Source: Methylomicrobium agile (GTDB lineage Bacteria; Pseudomonadota; Gammaproteobacteria; Methylococcales; Methylomonadaceae). From it: a stretch of 64,000 nucleotides of DNA. A program made the translations under genes and the position numbers. Numbering within the stretch: position 1 is the stretch's first letter; each line of letters begins with the position of its first letter. Where the stretch lies: contig NZ_JPOJ01000001.1 of assembly GCF_000733855.1 (NCBI RefSeq), forward strand, positions 682,001-746,000, given 5' to 3'. The notes beneath the pieces are model-generated. The model had not been told where the DNA came from. It ran no database searches and was given only the letters and a program-made list of their open reading frames with translations. Positions 17,309 through 25,073 of the stretch are shown in pieces.

Positions 17309-18964
17309 TTAACCTTCAAGAGCTCGATATTTTTCCCTCAGATGATTGCGGATCAGGATCGCAGACAGATTGAGCCCGATAATCACCAGGACCAGCAGCA
17401 GCGATGTCGCATAGACCAAGGGACGCGCCGCCTCGACATTCGGGCTCTGGAAGCCCACGTCGTAGATATGAAAGCCGAGGTGCATGAATTTTCTTTCCAG
17501 ATGCAAAAATGGGAAATTGCCGTCCAGAGGCAGCGACGGCGCCAGTTTGACCACGCCGACCAGCATCAGCGGCGCCACTTCGCCGGCCGCTCGCGCGACC
17601 GCCAGGATCAGGCCGGTCATCATTGCGGGACTTGCCATAGGCAGCACCGTCCGCCAAAGCGTTTCAAACTTGGTCGCGCCGAGCGCCAGACTGCCCTCGC
17701 GGATCGATTTGGGAATGCGCGCCAGACCTTCTTCGGTCGACACGATCACGACCGGCAGCGTCAACAGCGCCAGCGTGATCGACGCCCACATCAGGCCGGG
17801 GGTACCGAATACCGGCGCGGGCGAGGCTTCCGGATAAAACAGGCGGTCGATCTTGCCGCCCAGGATGTAAACGAAGAATCCAAGGCCGAACACGCCGTAA
17901 ACGACGGAAGGCACCCCGGCCAGATTGTTCACCGCGATCCGGATCAGCCGGGTCGTGAAACCCTGTTTCGCGTATTCGCGCAGATACACCGCCGCGATCA
18001 CGCCGAACGGCGTCACGATGATCGACATGACAATCACCATCAGAATGGTGCCGTAAATCGCCGGAAAAATGCCGCCTTCGGTGTTCGCCTCGCGCGGATC
18101 GTCGGCCAGAAACTCGGCGAACTTGGTGAAATAATGGCCGATTTTGCCGAATACGCTCATTTCGTTCGGCTGATAAACCCGGACGACCTTGGCCAGCGCG
18201 ATCTCGTGTTCGCTGCCGTCGTCCGCGGCCGCGACGAAACTGTCCTTGCGGATGTCGCGATACCGCGCCACCAATTCGGTTTGGAATTTTTTATATTCTC
18301 CGTCCAAAACCGCTTTCTCGGCCGCGATACGCTGCTCCGAGGCCGCGTCCCAGCGCTTCTCCAACTCCAGTTTGCGCCGCTCCAGACGCAGCCGCTCCAG
18401 CCCGTAGTTGACCGCGCCGATTTCCTTTTTTTCGAGATGGGCAATCTTCTCGAAAATGTCCAGCGCCGCCTCCAGGCGTTCCTGCAGCACCGGCATCGCC
18501 CCCGGCCCTTCGGCGATTACCTTGCCTCCTTCCTTGACGGCGACCAGCCGGCCGTAGAAATTACCCCACTCCCGCCGTTCGACCGCGATCAGTTCGGGAG
18601 GCGTACTTTGCCGTTTGATCCGGCGTTCCTGGATCCAGCGGAAATCCGAACCGGATACATCGCGATTGCCGGTCTTGATTTGATACTGGACCAGCACGTC
18701 TTCGTCGTCGGTCATCGCAAAACCGGCCACTTGCGCCATCGCCGCCGGCGTGACGCTGGTATCGATCAGCTCGCCGATCACTTCATGCACTTGCCCGCCG
18801 TCTTCCTGGTAACTGAACTGCATCAGGCCGCCCGGCCAGAAATTGCCGATTCCGCGTACCAGGATCAATCCCAATACGCCCAGCACCATGATCAGGCAGG
18901 CGCTGACCGCCGAAGCCGTCAACCATACCCACGGATTGCCGCTTTTAAACCACGATTTGATCAT
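17309..18964 (-). CDS. pstA: Phosphate ABC transporter permease PstA, long form
   Basis: 551 residues, against about 300 for E. coli PstA. After the first transmembrane helix (about 14-38) there is an inserted region to about 305 (DUF3333-like). It includes a charged coiled-coil stretch ([18 protein letters not shown], then [10 protein letters not shown]) and should lie in the periplasm. The permease domain follows with its transmembrane helices and the EAA-type cytoplasmic loop ([20 protein letters not shown]). Long PstA forms occur in several gammaproteobacteria. The ATG overlaps the pstC stop by 4 bases (ATGA), indicating translational coupling. Confidence 0.93.
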   Translation of the reverse strand: MIKSWFKSGNPWVWLTASAVSACLIMVLGVLGLILVRGIGNFWPGGLMQFSYQEDGGQVHEVIGELIDTSVTPAAMAQVAGFAMTDDEDVLVQYQIKTGNRDVSGSDFRWIQERRIKRQSTPPELIAVERREWGNFYGRLVAVKEGGKVIAEGPGAMPVLQERLEAALDIFEKIAHLEKKEIGAVNYGLERLRLERRKLELEKRWDAASEQRIAAEKAVLDGEYKKFQTELVARYRDIRKDSFVAAADDGSEHEIALAKVVRVYQPNEMSVFGKIGHYFTKFAEFLADDPREANTEGGIFPAIYGTILMVIVMSIIVTPFGVIAAVYLREYAKQGFTTRLIRIAVNNLAGVPSVVYGVFGLGFFVYILGGKIDRLFYPEASPAPVFGTPGLMWASITLALLTLPVVIVSTEEGLARIPKSIREGSLALGATKFETLWRTVLPMASPAMMTGLILAVARAAGEVAPLMLVGVVKLAPSLPLDGNFPFLHLERKFMHLGFHIYDVGFQSPNVEAARPLVYATSLLLVLVIIGLNLSAILIRNHLREKYRALEG

Positions 18965-21237
18965 AACGAACTGTATTTTTCACGTAGGCGCTGACGGATG
19001 ATTTCGGCCAGCGTGTTGAAGATGAAGGTGAACAGGAACAGTACCAGCGCCGCCAGAAACAAGATCCGGTAATGCGTGCTGTCGACTTCGGCTTCCGGCA
19101 TCTCGACCGCGATGTTGGCCGCCAGGGTCCTGAGCCCCTGAAATACGCTGAAGTCCATCACCGGCGTGTTGCCGGTCGCCATCAACACGATCATCGTCTC
19201 GCCGATCGCCCGGCCGAGTCCGATCATCACCGCCGAAAAAATGCCGGGGCTGGCGGTCAGCAGCACGACGCGGATGACCGTCTGCCACGGGGTCGCACCC
19301 AAGGCCAGGGAACCGACCGTCAAATGCTTCGGCACGCTGAACACCGCGTCTTCCGCAATCGAAAAAATGGTCGGCACCACCGCGAACCCCATCGCGATGC
19401 CGACGACCAGCGCGTTACGCTGGTCATAGCCGATCCCCCACTCGCGGCTGAACCAGTCGCGTAGCGAACCGCCGAACAGCGCCGCTTCCAGAGGCACACT
19501 GACCTGGAATGCGAACCAGCCGGTAAACAGCATCACCGGAATCAATAACGCGCCCTCCCAGCCTTCGGGAATTTTATGCCGGATCGCTTTCGGGACCCAC
19601 TGCCAGCCCAGCGCAAACAGCAGCACGCCGACCGGCAGCAAGATCAGCGTCGAGAAGATGCCGGCGAGGTGCTTTTCGATGAAAGGCGCCAGCCATAAAC
19701 CGGCCAGGAAACCCAAAATCACCGACGGCAGCGCCCCCATCAGCTCGATGGTCGGCTTGACCAGCTGACGCATGGCCGGCGCCATGAAATAAGCAGTGTA
19801 AATGGCGCCCAGCAAAGACAGCGGCATAGCGAACAGCATCGCGTAGAAGGCCGCCTTCAGTGTGCCGAAAACCAACGGCGTCATACTGTATTTCGGCTCG
19901 AAATCGTTCGCGGCCGAAGACGACTGCCAGATGTAATCGGGCTTCTGGTAGCTTTCATACCAGACTTTCCCCCAGATCGACCCGAACGAAACTTCCGGAT
20001 GCTCGTTATGGACGCTCCAGAAATGGATTTGGCCGTCTTCGTCCTGCATCAGCAAGGCGTTCGCGCGCGGCGACAACGCTGCCGCTACCGGATGCGCCGC
20101 AAGCGGTTCTTCCAGCAGGCGCCTTTCCGCGGTGGAATTGAAAAGCCCCATTTTCCCGCCGGCATCGAAGGTCATGAAGCCCTTGCGCCGCTGCTCGGAA
20201 TCGATCGTAACGACAGGCCGGTCGGAAACCTTGAAGACCCTGAGCTTTTTCAGCACCACATTGTTCAATTCGTCCTTGCCTTTGCTCCACTGCGTAACCT
20301 GTCCAGAGGAATCGCCGACCAGCAGCGACAGATCGCCGTTCAGTAAAGCCAGGCTGGTAATCGCAAGCCCCGTTTCGACCACGTTCTGGCGCTGCCTGAG
20401 CACCGGCGCATTTTTATCCGCAATATCGAAAAAACCGACACTGCCGTCGCTGCCGGCCAGAAACAGATTTTCTCCGTTCTTGTCGATCAATATTTGCGCG
20501 ATATTTTCGGCCGGCGTATCCAGTACCGCATCGGTACGCTGAACCGCCGACTCTTCGGCGAACAACGACCGCTCTTTTTCGAAACTGACCAAACGAATCT
20601 TGCCGCCGGTTTTCGCCACAATCACCGTCGCATCGTCTTCCCATTTGACGGCGACCTTATCGAGCGGCGCTCCTTCCTCGCCGATCATCAGCGGCGCCTC
20701 TCCGAGCGGATAACCGAGTTCCGGCGCTATCTTGCGCACATCCTTGTCATAGGTCACCTTGTAGTGGTTCCTGACCACGATAACGCCGCCATTCGAAAGC
20801 CCGTAAGCGAACACGCCCCCATTCACCGGACGGCCCGGGGTGAAACTGGTGACCGAAACGCCTTCGGGAAGCGCAATCGCCTGCGTCAGTACCGGTTTGC
20901 CGGTCGCCGCTTCGAAAAATACCACACGGCCGCTGTCCGTGAAACGGGCCGCCAACTCGTTTTGCTCCTCGATGTCGAGGTACAGCGTCCTGCCGAGCGA
21001 CGGTTCAGGCGCCGCATACCGGTTCACCGGCGAGGCCGAAGCGCCGGTAAAGAGCGGATAAACCACATACACCAGGTAAAAGAAAATCAGAATGATCGCG
21101 GCCAGGATGCCGAGCCCCCCGACGATGACGCCATAACGGGCCAGGGCATCCTTGATCAAACGCCACCTATGATAATAACCGGCGGCCGATTGCTGGATAG
21201 AGCCAGACGCGTTCCTAAAGCTGTAAGTTTCAGACAT
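18961..21237 (-). CDS. pstC: Phosphate ABC transporter permease PstC, long form with periplasmic domain
   Basis: 758 residues, more than twice the usual 320. One transmembrane helix (about 35-57) is followed by some 390 residues of periplasmic sequence. Repeated beta-strand units (NLFLAGSDGSVGFFDIAD, LLMQDEDGQIHFWSVHN) resemble WD/propeller blades. The C-terminal 300 residues are the permease with the loop [19 protein letters not shown]. The extra domain could sense phosphate or contact PstS, but no ligand is known from sequence. It begins the pstCAB-phoU unit after a terminator and has its own candidate Pho box at 21260-21277. Confidence 0.93.
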   Translation of the reverse strand: MSETYSFRNASGSIQQSAAGYYHRWRLIKDALARYGVIVGGLGILAAIILIFFYLVYVVYPLFTGASASPVNRYAAPEPSLGRTLYLDIEEQNELAARFTDSGRVVFFEAATGKPVLTQAIALPEGVSVTSFTPGRPVNGGVFAYGLSNGGVIVVRNHYKVTYDKDVRKIAPELGYPLGEAPLMIGEEGAPLDKVAVKWEDDATVIVAKTGGKIRLVSFEKERSLFAEESAVQRTDAVLDTPAENIAQILIDKNGENLFLAGSDGSVGFFDIADKNAPVLRQRQNVVETGLAITSLALLNGDLSLLVGDSSGQVTQWSKGKDELNNVVLKKLRVFKVSDRPVVTIDSEQRRKGFMTFDAGGKMGLFNSTAERRLLEEPLAAHPVAAALSPRANALLMQDEDGQIHFWSVHNEHPEVSFGSIWGKVWYESYQKPDYIWQSSSAANDFEPKYSMTPLVFGTLKAAFYAMLFAMPLSLLGAIYTAYFMAPAMRQLVKPTIELMGALPSVILGFLAGLWLAPFIEKHLAGIFSTLILLPVGVLLFALGWQWVPKAIRHKIPEGWEGALLIPVMLFTGWFAFQVSVPLEAALFGGSLRDWFSREWGIGYDQRNALVVGIAMGFAVVPTIFSIAEDAVFSVPKHLTVGSLALGATPWQTVIRVVLLTASPGIFSAVMIGLGRAIGETMIVLMATGNTPVMDFSVFQGLRTLAANIAVEMPEAEVDSTHYRILFLAALVLFLFTFIFNTLAEIIRQRLREKYSSL

Positions 21238-21259
21238 GCGTAGATGCTAGCTTTCAAAA

Positions 21260-21277
21260 GTGACAATGATATAACAA
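21260..21277 (-). promoter_or_regulatory. Candidate weak Pho box upstream of pstC
   Basis: On the minus strand TTGTTAT-ATCA-TTGTCAC matches the 7-4-7 PhoB layout (CTGTCAT N4 CTGTCAC) at 11 of 14 half-site positions. It is 22 bases from the pstC ATG, so the leader would be very short. Weaker than the pstS site. Confidence 0.4.
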
Positions 21278-21281
21278 TCCC

Positions 21282-21324
21282 GAAAAAAAACGGCCAAGAT
21301 ACATCGAGTCAATCTTGGCCGTTT
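21282..21324 (-). terminator. Rho-independent terminator between pstS and pstC
   Basis: Arms AAACGGCCAAGAT (21288-21300) and ATCTTGGCCGTTT (21312-21324) are perfectly complementary. On the minus strand the stem ends in a run of T from the A-tract at 21283-21290. It lies 100 bases past the pstS stop and before pstC. It would make the binding protein more abundant than the membrane components. Confidence 0.85.
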
Positions 21325-21424
21325 ACATGAGCAATGTCGTGAAGGTAAGCACCGGCAACTTTGCCGCTATTTACCGACTTTTGCCCTTACCCTGAACAGG
21401 AGGAGATAAGACTGTGGAAATCCG

Positions 21425-22411
21425 TTATTTATCGAGCGCTTCCAGATACTTTTCGACGACCTTGACAGGCAGCGGAATATAGCCGTCCTTGATCACGACT
21501 TCCTGTCCTTCCTTCGACAGCACCATCCTCATGAATTCTTTTTCAAGAGGCGGCAGCGGCTGGTTAGGCTTTTTGTTCACGTAGATGAACAAATAGCGGG
21601 TCAACGGATAAGTGCCTTTGAGCGCATTTTCGGGCGTCGCTTCGACATAGTCGGTGCCGCCTTTTTTCGCCAGCGGCACCATTCTGACGCCGGAAGTCGA
21701 ATAGCCCATACCGGAATAACCGATGCCGTTGGTCGAAGAAGTGACCGACTGCACGACCGAAGCCGAACCCGGCTGCTCGTTCACGTTGCTCTTGAAATCG
21801 CCTTTGCAGAGCGCGTGTTCCTTGAAATAACCGTAGGTGCCGGAAACCGAGTTGCGTCCGTACAACTGAATGCTTTTCGCGCCCCACGCAGGCACGCCGG
21901 CGTCGCCCCAGGTTTCGATTCCTTTATTGGCGCCGCATTTCAGCGTCGTGGAGAAGATCGCATCGACCTGATCCATCGACAGGCCCTTGATCGGATTGTC
22001 CTTGTTCACCAACACGGCCAACGCGTCGACCGCCACCGGAACCGCGGTCGGCTTATAGCCGTATTTGTCTTCGAAAGCCTCGATTTCATCGTCCTTCATT
22101 TCCCGGCTCATCGGCCCCAGGTTCGAGGTGCCTTCGGTCAACGCCGGCGGCGCGGTCGAAGAACCCGCGGCCTGAATCTGAATGTTCACGTTGGGGTAAA
22201 AACGGTTGAAGGTCTCGGCCCACAGCGTCATCAGGTTGGCCAAGGTATCGGAGCCGACGCTGGACAGGTTGCCCGAAATCCCGCTGGCGGTCTGATAGGA
22301 AGGCAAATCCGGATCGACCGCCAGTTTGGCAGCCGCCTGGCTGCCGAATGGGGCGAACGACGCCGCGCCCAAAGCCAAGGCCAGCGATGTTTTCTTAAAA
22401 AACAATTTCAT
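21425..22411 (-). CDS. pstS: Phosphate ABC transporter substrate-binding protein
   Basis: 328 residues with a signal peptide ([25 protein letters not shown]). Phosphate-contacting segments of the PstS family are present: [30 protein letters not shown], and [17 protein letters not shown]. The protein captures phosphate in the periplasm and delivers it to PstC/PstA. The ATG at 22411 is chosen because the codon 12 bases earlier is TTG and would only add residues before the signal. It is preceded by a near-consensus Pho box and followed by a terminator before pstC, so it is probably induced strongly under phosphate limitation. Confidence 0.96.
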   Translation of the reverse strand: MKLFFKKTSLALALGAASFAPFGSQAAAKLAVDPDLPSYQTASGISGNLSSVGSDTLANLMTLWAETFNRFYPNVNIQIQAAGSSTAPPALTEGTSNLGPMSREMKDDEIEAFEDKYGYKPTAVPVAVDALAVLVNKDNPIKGLSMDQVDAIFSTTLKCGANKGIETWGDAGVPAWGAKSIQLYGRNSVSGTYGYFKEHALCKGDFKSNVNEQPGSASVVQSVTSSTNGIGYSGMGYSTSGVRMVPLAKKGGTDYVEATPENALKGTYPLTRYLFIYVNKKPNQPLPPLEKEFMRMVLSKEGQEVVIKDGYIPLPVKVVEKYLEALDK

Positions 22412-22477
22412 ATCGACTCTCAATGATAGGGATAGGTAGACAGGTTCGTGTTCTGGCGCATAGGTTAGACATCGAAT

Positions 22478-22495
22478 GTGACAGAATGATGACAG
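22478..22495 (-). promoter_or_regulatory. Pho box (PhoB binding site) of pstS
   Basis: On the minus strand the sequence is CTGTCATCATTCTGTCAC: two direct 7-base half-sites, CTGTCAT and CTGTCAC, spaced by four bases. This is the exact half-site and spacing pattern of the PhoB consensus. It replaces the -35 element; a weak -10 (TAACCT) follows about 10 bases later, giving a leader of about 50 bases. The rest of the 335-base gap 22412-22746 shows no gene. Confidence 0.85.
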
Positions 22496-22746
22496 CCGTA
22501 AGCTTTTCCGCGCAAGATCATGCCACAGGGCCTAGTTTAGCCGACGTCGTGCATAAATAGCCGTTCAAGATGCGATACCGCTTTCGATTCCTGCCGCATG
22601 CCCTCCCAAAGCCGGTGGATTCGCAGCCTTCCGTCAGAGTAAAATAACCTCTTGGTAAGTTTTTTAAGGCTGAATCGTCCCATCCGGCCGCCTCCGCCGC
22701 CCTTTAATTTTTAATGCCAAGCCATCACCGAGGAGCTTGCCCCCCA

Positions 22747-24147
22747 ATGTCCGGTTTTTTTTCCAAGCAACGCATCACCGCCTCCCGAAGCTATAACCGC
22801 TGGATGGTGCCGCCCGCCGCGCTGTCCGTGCATCTGTGCATCGGCCAGGCTTACGCCTTCAGCGTTTTCAACGACCCTTTGACCAAGGTGATCGGCATCA
22901 CCGAGCCTGCGCCGGACGACTGGAAACTGACGACTCTCGGCTGGACATTCAGCCTGGCGATCGTATTTTTGGGCTTGTCCGCCGCGTTCGGCGGCAAATG
23001 GCTGGAAAAGGTCGGCCCCCGGCTGACGATGCTGGTCGCCGCCTGCTGCTTCGGCGGCGGTTTCTGGATCTCGGCGCTCGGCATCCACCTGCATCAGATC
23101 TGGCTGATCTATCTCGGCTACGGCATCATCGGCGGCATCGGGCTGGGCCTCGGCTACGTCTCGCCGGTGTCGACGCTGATTAAATGGTTTCCGGACCGGC
23201 GCGGCATGGCGACCGGTCTGGCGATCATGGGCTTCGGCGGCGGCGCGATGATCGGCGCGCCGCTCGCGGTGCTGCTGATGGATCATTTCAAGTCCGCGAC
23301 CTCGGCCGGGGTGCTCGAAACCTTCATGGTGATGGGCAGCCTGTATTTCGTTTCGATGCTGATCGGCGCGTTGACGATACGGATTCCACCGAATGACTGG
23401 AAACCCGAAGGCTGGACGCCGCCGGTCATCGAAAATAGGATGATCACGAAAAATCATGTGCATATCGACCGCGCCCTGCTGACGCCGCAGTTTTACCTGC
23501 TCTGGCTGGTGTTGTGCCTGAACGTGACCGCGGGGATCGGAGTACTGGGCCAGGCGTCGGTGATGATCCAGGAAATGTTCAAAGGCACGGTAACGCCGGC
23601 GGCCGCAGCCGGGTTCGTCGGCCTGCTCAGCCTGTTCAACATGGGCGGCCGTTTTTTCTGGTCCTCGGCCTCCGACTTTCTGGGTCGTAAAAATACCTAC
23701 ATCATTTTTTTCGCGCTCGGCGCGGTGCTGTACGCCTCCGTTCCGATGGCGGGCCGGCTCGGCAATATCGGCCTGTTCATCCTGTTGTACGCGGCGATCA
23801 TGAGCATGTACGGCGGCGGCTTCTCGACGATTCCGGCCTATCTGGCCGATATTTTCGGCACCCGCTATGTCGGCGGCATCCACGGGCGCCTGTTGACCGC
23901 TTGGTCGACCGCCGGCGTGGCGGGACCGGTACTCGTCAATTACATCCGCGAATTCCAGATCGAACAGGGCATCGCCAACGCGAACGCCTATAACGTGACG
24001 ATGTACATCATGGCCGGCATTCTGGTGGCTGGCTTCCTCTGCAATATGCTGATCCGGCCCGTCCATGAAAAACACCACATGCGCCATGACGAATTCGATG
24101 AATTCGACGGCGTTTTTCCGCATCGGCCCGCCTCCGATGCCCATTAA
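22747..24147 (+). CDS. OFA-family MFS transporter (oxalate/formate antiporter-like)
   Basis: 466 residues with 12 predicted transmembrane helices. The MFS cytoplasmic loop motif appears as KWFPDRRGMATGLAIMGFG and its second-half counterpart as GGRFFWSSASDFLGRKN. The N terminus (NRWMVPPAALSVHLCIGQAYAFSVFNDPL) is characteristic of the OFA branch, which includes oxalate:formate and other carboxylate exchangers. In a one-carbon-using bacterium formate or another short carboxylate is a plausible substrate, but this is inference. The ATG at 22747 has GAGGAG 12 bases upstream; an alternative start at 22714 lacks a site. A small partner gene follows after 39 bases. Confidence 0.88.
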   Translation: MSGFFSKQRITASRSYNRWMVPPAALSVHLCIGQAYAFSVFNDPLTKVIGITEPAPDDWKLTTLGWTFSLAIVFLGLSAAFGGKWLEKVGPRLTMLVAACCFGGGFWISALGIHLHQIWLIYLGYGIIGGIGLGLGYVSPVSTLIKWFPDRRGMATGLAIMGFGGGAMIGAPLAVLLMDHFKSATSAGVLETFMVMGSLYFVSMLIGALTIRIPPNDWKPEGWTPPVIENRMITKNHVHIDRALLTPQFYLLWLVLCLNVTAGIGVLGQASVMIQEMFKGTVTPAAAAGFVGLLSLFNMGGRFFWSSASDFLGRKNTYIIFFALGAVLYASVPMAGRLGNIGLFILLYAAIMSMYGGGFSTIPAYLADIFGTRYVGGIHGRLLTAWSTAGVAGPVLVNYIREFQIEQGIANANAYNVTMYIMAGILVAGFLCNMLIRPVHEKHHMRHDEFDEFDGVFPHRPASDAH

Positions 24148-24186
24148 AGCCGTTTCAACCCATTCGATCTTAAGGAAAGTGACCCG

Positions 24187-24315
24187 ATGAAACCCGACGA
24201 CCGTCCCAAATCCACTCCCCTGGCACTGGCGATACTGTTCTGGCTGTATGTCGCCACCCCGCTGACCTGGGGCATCTGGTCGACACTGAAGAAAGCGATG
24301 GCGCTGTTTAATTGA
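24187..24315 (+). CDS. Small single-helix partner of the OFA transporter (42 residues)
   Basis: MKPDDRPKSTPLALAILFWL begins a 42-residue protein with one transmembrane helix (about 11-33; it includes YVATPLTWGIW) and a basic C terminus. AAGGAAAG lies 7 bases before the ATG. It sits immediately downstream of the MFS gene in the same direction, the position of the annotated MFS transporter small subunit found with OFA proteins. Its role, perhaps stabilising the transporter, is not established from sequence. Confidence 0.8.
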   Translation: MKPDDRPKSTPLALAILFWLYVATPLTWGIWSTLKKAMALFN

Positions 24316-24319
24316 CTTG

Positions 24320-24347
24320 GGGAGAGGCGACTTATCCGGCCTCTCCC
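24320..24347 (+). terminator. Possible terminator after the MFS pair
   Basis: GGGAGAGGC (24320-24328) pairs with GCCTCTCCC (24339-24347) and is followed by GTTTATT, a weak T-tract. It lies 5 bases past the small ORF and before the convergent cytochrome gene. Confidence 0.55.
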
Positions 24348-24391
24348 GTTTATTGCGGCCAAAAGCGGCACGCGCAGCGTACCCTACGCCT

Positions 24392-24892
24392 TTACGGCAG
24401 CGGCGCGGGATGCGTAAAGACCGAATCGTTGTCCTTGACCTGATCATGGCAGGCCAGGCATTCCTGCACGAATGACGCATCCTGGCCGTACGGCTTCTGT
24501 TCCATGCCGAGCCAGCGCGCAAATCCCCAGCCGCCGGTCTTCGCATATTTCGCCGAATCCTTGATCATGAATTCGGCGTGCACGAATTCGCCGGGCACGG
24601 TCGCCGCCGGCCAGTTGGGGTGCGTTTGGTCTTTCCAGGCTAGCTTGCCGAGGATGCTCCCGTCCGGCCAGGGATGGGTATTGCCGGTCCGGGCGGCATC
24701 GACCGCCGTGTCGTTGCCGACGATCACCCGCAACGACTCTTTATCCTGCCGGTGCGATACGCCGATCACGCGCCAGTTTTTGTAATACGCCGGCAGTTCG
24801 ATCCCGTTCGGCGCCGGCGCCGGTTTTTCGGCAGCCCAGGCTGCGCCGGCGGCAAAACAGGCGCCAAAGGTTAAGGCAATGGTCAATTTCAT
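24392..24892 (-). CDS. Cytochrome P460 family protein, periplasmic c-type
   Basis: 166 residues with a signal peptide (KLTIALTFGACFAAGAAWA) and a single haem-attachment motif CLACH (145-149) near the C terminus. The beta-rich body (YYKNWRVIGVSHRQDKESLRV, then GEFVHAEFMIKDSAKYAKT) is that of the cytochrome P460 / cytochrome c'-beta family. These proteins oxidise hydroxylamine or bind NO in ammonia- and methane-oxidising bacteria. Whether the haem-lysine cross-link of true P460 forms cannot be decided here. The ATG at 24892 has GAGGAG upstream. It stands alone with no haem or nitrogen-metabolism neighbour. Confidence 0.88.
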   Translation of the reverse strand: MKLTIALTFGACFAAGAAWAAEKPAPAPNGIELPAYYKNWRVIGVSHRQDKESLRVIVGNDTAVDAARTGNTHPWPDGSILGKLAWKDQTHPNWPAATVPGEFVHAEFMIKDSAKYAKTGGWGFARWLGMEQKPYGQDASFVQECLACHDQVKDNDSVFTHPAPLP

Positions 24893-25073
24893 CGGTTTCT
24901 CCTCGGATAAGTGGGCAATGAGAGTTAAGCCGAGACCGGAAACGGGATGTTTCGGCACGGACGGCGCCGTCTCTCATTGGCCGGATTATACCGGATTGCC
25001 TTGCGGGGAATGAACCCGGAAAAAACGGAAATGGATGAATTAAAGGGAAAAGCGTTTTTCAGGCCGAAAAATT

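Noticed and set aside
17342-18994. 550-codon plus-strand frame opposite pstA
   Set aside because: PstA on the minus strand is clear. The opposite frame is dominated by Arg, His and Gln repeats and has no domain.
22711-24546. 611-codon minus-strand frame opposite the MFS gene
   Set aside because: The MFS protein with its motifs and 12 helices is on the plus strand; the antisense product is Arg/His/Gln-rich low complexity.
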